The position numbers were made by a program, and so were the translations under genes. A DNA stretch of 64,000 nt, from the NCBI GenBank assembly GCA_008330645.1, contig VLTN01000004.1, forward strand, positions 62,001 through 126,000, in the 5' to 3' direction. Of the stretch, positions 58,601 to 64,000 are shown piece after piece (the stretch's first letter is position 1; every line of letters begins with the position of its first letter). The notes beneath the pieces were generated by a model that saw nothing but the letters and a program-made list of their open reading frames with translations, was not told where the DNA came from and did not search any database. This stretch comes from Cafeteria roenbergensis (lineage: Eukaryota > Sar > Bigyra > Bicosoecida > Cafeteriaceae).

Positions 58601-61414
58601 TCTGCCCGCTCGCCAATGGACATAGCCAGCGGGGCTGGGGCCTCGCCGCCGCCCCCGCCGCCGACGTTCAAGACCCCTGTCAAGCCCCAGTCATCGCTTC
58701 TGGCCGCGAACTCCTCCCCCTCCTCTCCCTGCGCCTTCCCGGACCGAGGCACGGCGCGCGCGACCCCCGCCAAGCCTGGCTCGGTGCCGCACCCCGAACA
58801 TGGTGGCGCCGCCGGCCCGCGGCAGTCGCCCGCGCGGTCCATCGACTTTTCTCCGCCAGCCGACGCCTCCCCTGAAGGATGCGCTGGCGGCCACGTGCCC
58901 ACAACGCCCCGGCAGCCGCTTCGTGCTGCGGCCGGTTCAACGCCTCGCCAGGCGGTGCATGCGGCAGTGCCGGGCTCTGCTCCTGCGGCCGCTCGTCCGG
59001 CTGGCGCAGCTGGGAGTGGCGCTGCTGCCGGTGGGCCGGTCGCGAGGCCGGCCCTGCTGCTCCAGGCCGCACTGCTCGCGGGGATCAACGCAACGGCGCA
59101 GGCGCTGGAGCCGGCCGCAACAGCCATGGCCAAGGCACGCCGGCGCCCCGCTGCGCGCTCGCAGCCGCACGACAGGGCCCACGCGCTGGCCGCTGCAGAC
59201 GGCGGAGCCGATGGACTGGGCAGTCCTGCAAGCGCGGCGGCGACTGCCGGCGGGGGTCCCGAGCTGGCAGCACCGGCGCTGTCCGTGGCCAAGGCGAGAG
59301 CTCTGTCTCGCGCTCTCGGGGCCGCGGCCACCAGCCTTGCCAGGGAGTGGGCTGTCGTCCTCACGGACGCCGGCGCGTTTGCGGGCGTCCCCTGCCCAGC
59401 TGGGCGCCTCGCGCGCCGCGGACCGGCCGCCGCGGCGCAGCAGCCAGCGCCGATCGGGCTCCCCCCGCCCCTCACCATTCGCCAAGCCGCCCGCTCCATC
59501 CTGGTGGAGCGCGGCTGGCCGGAGCCCAGCGCCCTCATGGTCAGCCGTGTGCTGTGCGGGCCTGGGGAGGACGCAGCGCGCGAGGCCACGCGGGAGGCCT
59601 TGCTTCGGCGAGACCTCCCAGCCTTGGTGCGGGAGGCCTCGGCGCTGCTTGCGGCCTCGGGCGCGGCTGCCATCACGCTGGGTCTGGAGGCCGAGAGCGC
59701 GGACAGCCTGGGCGGCAGAGCGCCGGCTCTCAGGGCTGCCGCAGCAGAGGCTCCCCCAATCGTGCTTGCCTGCATCATGGCTGCCTTGGGCGCTCTGGCG
59801 CTGGAGCTGGGCACGCTGGAGATGGCCTCGCTCCTTCAAATCGTCACCTCGGAACTGGTCGCCCTGTACGGCCCGATCGGCGCCCCCGTCATGCTGCTCT
59901 GGCAGCCTTCGCCCTACGAAATCAGCGCTGCTGTGGAGCAGGACGTGTCTCAAAGCGCGACACGCCTGGGGGCCCTGGCGGCCAACGTGCCCGACGGCTG
60001 GAGCCGCAACATCGCGGACTGGTCAGCCTGCGTGTCCACGATTCACCAGCCCGCGCGCTGCGCGGAGTTGAGCAGGTCGGTGGACGACAAGCACGCCCGG
60101 CGCCTGCGGGCAGCCAGGGAGCGGTCCGACGGGCCCCTGCCGCCGTCTCTGCCGTGGGACGTGACCACACTTTGGGAGGGGCTGACGTGGCAAGGGGCGC
60201 CGCAACCGCTGGCCGCCGACGCCTCTCGCGCCCCGCGCGCCGAGCGAGCCGAGGATTTGCGCCCCGCCACAATGCGGGCCGGAGGCGGCGCCGCTGCTGC
60301 TTCGGGCCAGGGAGCAGCTTCCAGCTCGCGTGCCCCGGTGCTCTCTCGCCAGGCTGCGGAGCGCCAGCTCTGGTCGCGCATGGCCGGAGCGGCTGCGGCA
60401 GCGTCGGCGGCCGGCCATTCTCCGGGCCCCTCGGCAGCGAGCTCGGCCGCGAGCCACACCCAAGGCAGCACTCACTCCTGGCGCCGCGAGTCTGGCCTGT
60501 TCTCGAGAGCTCGAAGCCTTCGTCGGCTGTGCGCCAGAATCGTGTCGTCGGCCATTGCCTCGCAGCTGTTTCAGGCGCTCGCGTCGCGCGCCTGCTCGTG
60601 CATCGCGAGCAGCATTTGCGAAGAGAGGGCCTTTCCGCACGTGCGCCGCCTGTTTGACGCCCTGTGTGAGCAACACTCGGCGTCGCTGGCGGCCAGTCTG
60701 GCGCCGATGCGAAGCCAGTGGACGCTTGAGGCGTCAGAGGCAGTGCCTGCCTGGCTCGTGCAGGCTTCGAGCAGCGCGTCGCCAGAGTCTGGCCTGCCTT
60801 CGGTGCACCCGGACTCACGAGCAGACGCGCAGCGCGCCGCACTCACCGGCGTCTGGAGGACGCTGCGGCTGCTGTCTCGGCACCCGGCGTGGGCGGTTGC
60901 CTCGCCAGCACGAGTCGTTGAACAGCTCTCCGTCGTGGGAAACGGCCTGCTGCGAGCGCAGACCGCGTACGTGCAGTGGCTGCTGCGAGGCGGCGTGATC
61001 CTCCCAGAGGACGCAGGCGGCGTGGACGAGGACCCTGCGCTGCAAGCTGCCATTAACAATGCGGACGCGATGCAGGTGTACCTCGCCAATCGCGACGCGG
61101 CGCTTGATCGCGACGGCGTAGACTTTGAGGCGTGCGCTCGCCGCGCCCTGGAAGAGCTTATCGAGTCGGCCGCCCGTGGACCGCTCGTTCTGCCTGGCAG
61201 GGACTGCATGAAGGGCATTGACACAACGGATCGGCAGTTCAACTCTGCGGCCACGCTGCTCAAGCTGGACCCGCTGCTCTCGGCCTCCATTGTCCCGTTC
61301 ATGTGGTTCTTGCTCGCCGTGGCCAAGAACCAGCAGTCGGTTGGCGAAGGGGCGCAAGTGCGGGCGCTGTTGGAGTCGGCCGTCTGCTGCGTAGGCGGAA
61401 GCACCGGTCTCTAG
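52604..61414 (+). CDS. Giant DEP / PH-like / SAM-like signalling protein
   Basis: One uninterrupted exon of 8.8 kb encodes 2,936 residues; an in-frame region upstream lacks an ATG. Residues ~15-95 form a DEP domain (FTGLQFANWLVKVRHCRTI...ELLRQRDVLFHV). Residues ~125-180 and ~310-350 look like the two halves of a PH domain (RYLVLDRSARALHVY...RRVYFATSRRRRRVWLREL) split by a Ser/Gly-rich insertion. A SAM-like helical bundle lies at ~965-1030 (LEQWLDDAGLSRLYFGSF...GVTVPEHRASL). About 1,250 residues of Pro/Ser/Ala-rich disorder follow. The final ~650 residues (from nt 59,460) are compact and helical, with blocks PPIVLACIMAALGALALELG and SIVPFMWFLLAVAKN, and match no family I recognise. DEP and PH domains suggest a membrane-associated signalling adaptor; that is inference. 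Confidence 0.7.
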   Translation: MAAELDDRWQFSLTRPENDLEWQKVVHKDLLSGDDRTFTGLQFANWLVKVRHCRTIAEATKLGELLRQRDVLFHVAFKARFVATDSHRYILRADRPYDEEQPYHFAQFGPLALPPSYILCRTSSYVMGQVFASEGTIVHSSRYLVLDRSARALHVYTSSTSGATRRSMLLVGAGTVFTITTLTAERRMKAAAQAASREKPAAAAPSSGNLLVVPEMGRDAPGRQGPKPVDSLALYDMGAVASDSGSDTGDDEVGRGRLAASPDARHSLRRDHAVAALAGDSGGTGGTPAGAAAAGSGADLHDPSGSDTEGDADLSIVIQATNPDYRRVYFATSRRRRRVWLRELRRTAMDQDPKARFSHCQLRLHGLGMRSGGGSSQRRPASRRAGAPSDRAAQRAHNSSAHAAAGHAAGATATDDDADADDAAEDDDAFSTARSLRAPIVGLRRMMSPFVSATPAQRSAQAAAVAPPRRAGRADASAPGSGLDGFLSSRRVGGSASPRRRSSMVVDTNPIRAPMSRTADRQRRRAKREARLRESRSRELGDATSARSLRGGTSSPLFAGDGSVMGIGDAAGVRRGGAVRSEAGWGRYAGSPAPSPRIVGVAFGADDSAFELMQSPSGRADGRAHLLRHSASVALSSGDESGSASEASGREGAGAGEGRDITSRASRRRPNVRAGSRERRDIGLLHSAAASGATADADAAAAAAAAGGWRPHGGIAAPVGVAAPLSGSGSRSGPGTATGSVRDGTVAGAAAASSGGRGGRLGSADEDAGFLVGSQPDQTRALPTMVGTQLGPAPPSPHALPPGALGAGAVGDGFHLGARPGGQDMAQRAIAGRVGMPIGRSTAWGRGAAGASSSPPFHPHSLPSMRGLVTAPAAGSPSALGPAASFRTPPPSPLGRKASHSGASGFAGSTLRPPTGPLRPSASPVLTRAASVHSGLLRPAGSPLTTAPHTAAVPAATMQTAAAGDLRLRALEQWLDDAGLSRLYFGSFRALLNATGSWAVLSPLTHATLDVVGVTVPEHRASLARTPLPPAAAALARDPGANRHALLDLLGWLPQAPTMDLAAFDPDFETVAAGPRSHARSGRREADSGQGATGPRDGSAARASVAEAAGAPGGSASETAPDLAARQTAALDVPACAGPPSPGPRAPRGSFDGTSLSRSTLTLDTRGGPAHALTASATADTAAPAPPAMPATTRPRGNTTGWAGPPTTRHAGEVPLSVDLPRRAEAPVGEPLGSAAGTGSTSDRLLGLIRAEGSPASLEDVDFAVTPVPSSMLDPASPSRRVPSSGLAAALSRAGPERTVSTGAASQRCVGPLRADRPAAPAAGERRVLQDKTGGSASLSASPSAPDSLSTASRGGGDGLPSGRRAGRKGRAEPTGQAASDDGEAGRAPLGDDETAAEADAASLCASGDNPWFEGLVLAGEGAYPDQRTPPLVQPAVLSEGTDSSARQLQLSTLGGNFAKARRALFGFNVGQAVAAYVNAAIGAGPGIQAAMRAMPRRPRGVDEASQLAAQSDLRRGLRRSAAVRAWRNDGADMHRTPLVRRSRRRASPAAALVAAAESSEAASAAAGTAVSAATPPQLSAAGRGAGAASPQARPAVGRGAPASSAAGSTPTRRQEEPGFGSVEDSEDDLLAAENLGRWGEIAARDGGSPSMPDAAADALGVRAGPPVQPGASRTPLRSGSRSGASRRGGASETTPLFGGRGTSREPATDPRPAAAAATPQTGRTWGSRAGAMAGYGSSGVTPGVASSGVSPASAAAATDSSPWPDASEDRTVWGGVDFSPDPHRSSHMRRLSSSGYAESSSWRPPAGDHVTSPSACSTVSNESSDGGSSTPSLAVTKGRRGSRADLLLAGDDQVFGVLPGEAVRFSAPPLDFGPQPRGQGSSGAPHGGAGVAAPHGEESTPSADLHAAARAQAPAHGHSATCPPAQRRQSQSRVAHFLPLRRSSDAEAAIGADAGAHASVRGEAAALGPVQAAASPPPSASPLLASPRPLTPVRSMGSSARSPMDIASGAGASPPPPPPTFKTPVKPQSSLLAANSSPSSPCAFPDRGTARATPAKPGSVPHPEHGGAAGPRQSPARSIDFSPPADASPEGCAGGHVPTTPRQPLRAAAGSTPRQAVHAAVPGSAPAAARPAGAAGSGAAAGGPVARPALLLQAALLAGINATAQALEPAATAMAKARRRPAARSQPHDRAHALAAADGGADGLGSPASAAATAGGGPELAAPALSVAKARALSRALGAAATSLAREWAVVLTDAGAFAGVPCPAGRLARRGPAAAAQQPAPIGLPPPLTIRQAARSILVERGWPEPSALMVSRVLCGPGEDAAREATREALLRRDLPALVREASALLAASGAAAITLGLEAESADSLGGRAPALRAAAAEAPPIVLACIMAALGALALELGTLEMASLLQIVTSELVALYGPIGAPVMLLWQPSPYEISAAVEQDVSQSATRLGALAANVPDGWSRNIADWSACVSTIHQPARCAELSRSVDDKHARRLRAARERSDGPLPPSLPWDVTTLWEGLTWQGAPQPLAADASRAPRAERAEDLRPATMRAGGGAAAASGQGAASSSRAPVLSRQAAERQLWSRMAGAAAAASAAGHSPGPSAASSAASHTQGSTHSWRRESGLFSRARSLRRLCARIVSSAIASQLFQALASRACSCIASSICEERAFPHVRRLFDALCEQHSASLAASLAPMRSQWTLEASEAVPAWLVQASSSASPESGLPSVHPDSRADAQRAALTGVWRTLRLLSRHPAWAVASPARVVEQLSVVGNGLLRAQTAYVQWLLRGGVILPEDAGGVDEDPALQAAINNADAMQVYLANRDAALDRDGVDFEACARRALEELIESAARGPLVLPGRDCMKGIDTTDRQFNSAATLLKLDPLLSASIVPFMWFLLAVAKNQQSVGEGAQVRALLESAVCCVGGSTGL

Positions 61415-62173
61415 CTGCGCTTGGCTCTTGTAGCGCGACACATGTGTGTGCGTAGCTGGCGCGCTTGCAAGGCGTTTAATGGTGGCGCGCTGGATTCGAC
61501 CAAATGCAGCCGTTCATCAAACATGAACGCAATCGACGAAAGGGGGCCTTCGGAGCCCAATGCAGGGCGTGCACAAACACAATGCAGCAATATCGTCATG
61601 CAGAGTCCATCGGGGCGGGTGCCGAGACACCTCACGCCGTGACATTCAGACATTGAGCCGGCCGGAAGGAAGTGCTGCGGAAATGCGGCTGGGAGGCGTC
61701 CAGGTGCCCAAATGGCTCAGAGTGCACAGCACCACTCTGGCTGGCAGGACCCAGCAAACCTCCCAGCCCCGCGCAAATCAGTCCTTCGAACTCAAAATGT
61801 CCGAGTCGGAGAGCCCTCGCCGTCCCAGGGACGACCAGGAGGCGGCGAGTTCCGAGAAGGAACGGGAAGAGCAAGCAGAAAACATGAAACGAGACCTTGG
61901 AAGAGACAATTGAGATACCCAGCCCAAGAGGGTAAGAGGCAGAGATGGGCACGGCCACAGCGGTGGCTGCGCTTAGATGGTGGTGAGCTAGCTATGTGGC
62001 TCAATGGCCACTACAGCAGCGGCGGCCAAGGCCTCGAGGCCCATTGGCCATCGAGGCACAAACGAGGCCAGCACGGATCCGCGTGGAATAGCACCTGGCG
62101 GTGCGCGCGCCGGTGGCTCCGCGAGAGCCCCAGGCGCGGCTGTGGAGAACAGAGCCGGCAAGAGCGGTTGAGC
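61415..62173. other. Convergent intergenic region with lower GC
   Basis: 759 bp between converging stop codons. GC content is visibly lower than in flanking genes and CpG-rich stretches are fewer. It contains the 38-codon open frame described separately; otherwise I see no gene, tRNA or repeat. Confidence 0.5.
61797..61913 (+). CDS. Possible small charged ORF (38 residues)
   Basis: ATG to TGA without interruption encodes a 38-residue, highly charged peptide beginning MSESESPRRPRDDQEAAS. The composition (Ser/Glu/Arg) is like a disordered protein terminus and unlike random GC-rich translation. No splice donor that would extend it was found, and no homologue is known to me. It may be chance. 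Confidence 0.15.
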   Translation: MSESESPRRPRDDQEAASSEKEREEQAENMKRDLGRDN

Positions 62174-63888
62174 TCAATGGAAGCATCCGCCAGAAGTTCC
62201 CGACGACGACGAAGACGACGACGACGATGACGCGCCGCGCCTGGCCGAGCTGCCTCCCTCGTGTGCCGATGCGGCGCCATGGAAAGAGCGAGCCCTGCTC
62301 AGAGAAGCGTGGTTGGCGACGGTGATGCTCGCGGCCGGGGAGAGCGGCGTATCCGCGCGAGCGTACTCCGCCGAAATTGCAGAAGACGGGCGCGACAGGG
62401 TGGGCGAGTCACTGACCGCGCATGCGCGCGCAGGGGTGGGCGCACCCGACCGCGGCGAGTCGCTGCCGCGGTCTGCGGCCTTGCGCATCATGGAAAGCAC
62501 GGCCGAGTTCTCGACGATTTCCACGCCCGACTCCAGCACCAGTTGCTGCAGCGAGCTCGCCTCGACGCCTGCGACCTCCACAGCCGCCATTGCGGCGTGA
62601 AGGGCCGCCGTCTCGGGCCGCACGTCGAGCATGTCAGCATCTGCGGGGCAAGCGGGCCGGGGGGCGCGCGGGGGCGGGCAAGCGGGCGGGGGTGAAAGCG
62701 TGACACCGCGGACGACAGGCTCAACCAGCCAAGGATCGCAAGAGCTCGAAGCGCTGGCTTCAACCACCAAACGCTCGGCCGGTGCTCGCGCGCAAGCCGC
62801 TGGCTCGCATCGCAGCGACCCCGCGCGGAAGGCAGCCGGTGAGGGGCGCGCGCGCGCGAGGAGCTGGACCTTGCCTGGGCGCGACTCACCCATCAGCGCG
62901 CCGTCGATGAGCTCCCTCGCGATGTCGGCCGCCCTTTCGGAAAAGACAGACCCGTGGACATCCAGGCAGCGGATGAGCTCGAGCATGCTGGCCATGGTCT
63001 CGCACGTCACCGACCAGTTGAGGCCGAGGGCCACGTGGTACTCGTCGTTGAGGACCTGACGCCTGCTCACGATGGCGCTGATGGCGGCCTGGAAGGAAGC
63101 CTGCGGTCGCGGGACGTCGCTCAGGAAATCCGGGCGAAAAGTGGCTCACGGAGCGCGCGAGCTGGCGGGAACGGGCGGCGCACGGAAAATCGATCGCGAT
63201 CGGGCCTCGGGGGGGAGCCTCTGGGGGCGGGGGGGGTCTGGCCATGGCTGGGGGGACGGGAGGCGCGCCGGGGAGGCGGCGCTGGCTGGGGCGACTTGCG
63301 CAAGTCGCCACAACAGAAACTGGCAGCAGGGCGTCGATGCCGTTGGCTCCGAAGAGCGCCCAGCAGCAACTGCCAACGCCAACGGGCGCAGGCCGCGCAG
63401 GCCTGGAGCTCGCCCGTCGGGCGAGCAAGGGGCGCAGGGCTGCGGGCGGGGCTTTGCCGAGGGCCAGAGCGGGCGGGGGCACGCGGGCAGCGCGCGGCGC
63501 GGAAAGCCTGAGCGGCAAGAGCTGGGCGACTTCAACGCCGGCCCAACCACGGCGTGGCACGAGACCTCGGCAAAGTCGGCTGTTCCGAGCTCGCCAGCAA
63601 AGGCTTGGAAGCTGGGCGCGCGCGCGCCCCGCGCGACTACAACCCGCGCTGCCTGCTCTTGGCTGCCCTGCTCGGCAGCGGGCCCGGGCAGCGGGGGCTC
63701 GGGGTCACTGGGCTCACGAGCTCGTTTGCCGTCAAGTTAATCTTGCACGCCAGGTGGAGGCAAGCCACGGCGATCCTCTTCAGCAGCTCGGAGGAGCACG
63801 CCATCCGGTGGCCCATGAGGAACCGGTCCATGGACGCCACGGCCTGGTGCACGACCGAGGCGGGGAAGCCGAGCGACCCGCAGCATGT
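62174..63888 (-). CDS. Cyclin-box protein, 5' end off the window
   Basis: Three minus-strand exons are visible: 63718-63888, 62890-63100 and 62174-62640, all GT-AG with matching phases, giving 282 residues. The upstream exon(s) must lie beyond 64,000, since 63889 is preceded by a pyrimidine-rich acceptor. The cyclin fold shows as VVHQAVASMDRFLMGHR and LLKRIAVACLHLACKINL (cyclin helices 2-3), then QVLNDEYHVALGLNWSVTCETMASML (helix 5 and the start of the second half) and ETAALHAAMAAVEVAG. The tail is Ser-rich with SP/TP sites and a run of ten serines, likely disordered and phosphorylated. The subfamily cannot be told from this part; the MDRFL motif would suit a D- or B-type regulator of a cyclin-dependent kinase. 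Confidence 0.75.
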
Positions 63889-64000
63889 CTGCGCAAGAAA
63901 GGTCGGGAGCGTGCGCCAAAAGTCAGCCAAGATCGTTCGCGCATCGCGCGTTCTGCGCGCCCAACACCCGCCGCCCCTTGGGCCACACGCACACACGTTG

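Overview
The window is nuclear DNA of a GC-rich, gene-dense, flagellated eukaryotic microbe. Genes are carried by both strands. Nearly all short introns are GT-AG with a GTGAG-type donor, and the proteins are swollen by Ala/Gly/Ser-rich insertions. Three axonemal or intraflagellar-transport genes show that the organism builds a cilium. No plastid genes, rRNA, tRNA, transposon or viral remnant was seen. The composition, compact layout and gene content would fit a small heterotrophic flagellate such as a bicosoecid stramenopile (Cafeteria-like), but that placement is inference, not something the sequence proves.

Layout. 1-15000: the 3' part of CFAP65, a small NDUFA4/B12D-like mitochondrial subunit, then IFT25 and IFT121 head to head. 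15400-23260: prefoldin 6, ribophorin II, ARL2, an unknown coiled-coil protein and a homoserine dehydrogenase with an ACT domain. 23768-33438: an unknown coiled-coil protein with a C2-like tail, a PWWP-domain nuclear protein and ORC3. 33827-43883: the DBP10/DDX54 RNA helicase, an ATAD3-type AAA ATPase with a very long coiled coil, and a secreted serine carboxypeptidase. 44374-52064: RFC4, LACTB2, a THH1/TOM1-like seven-helix membrane protein, a B3GNTL1-type glycosyltransferase and a neuferricin-like MAPR protein. 52604-61414: one 2,936-residue protein with DEP, split PH-like and SAM-like regions. 62174-63888: the 3' part of a cyclin whose first exon(s) lie off the right edge.

The genes are mostly housekeeping, but several share themes: cilium and tubulin biology (CFAP65, IFT25, IFT121, PFDN6, ARL2), replication and chromatin (ORC3, RFC4, the PWWP protein), the ER and secretory route (RPN2, carboxypeptidase) and mitochondria (NDUFA4-like, ATAD3, LACTB2). 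Six divergent pairs share 140-540 bp start-to-start gaps, so shared promoters are likely.

Introns cluster at the 5' ends of genes, and many first exons are only 20-70 nt. I built exon joins by hand from splice sites, phase and homology recalled from memory, so they are models and not transcript-verified. The most unusual signals are an over-represented GGCAGAGC octamer on both strands, the ATAD3 homologue with a signal-like N-terminus and hugely expanded coiled coil, the giant DEP/PH/SAM protein with an unrecognised C-terminal domain, and a PWWP protein with a possible LEDGF-like helical domain next to ORC3.
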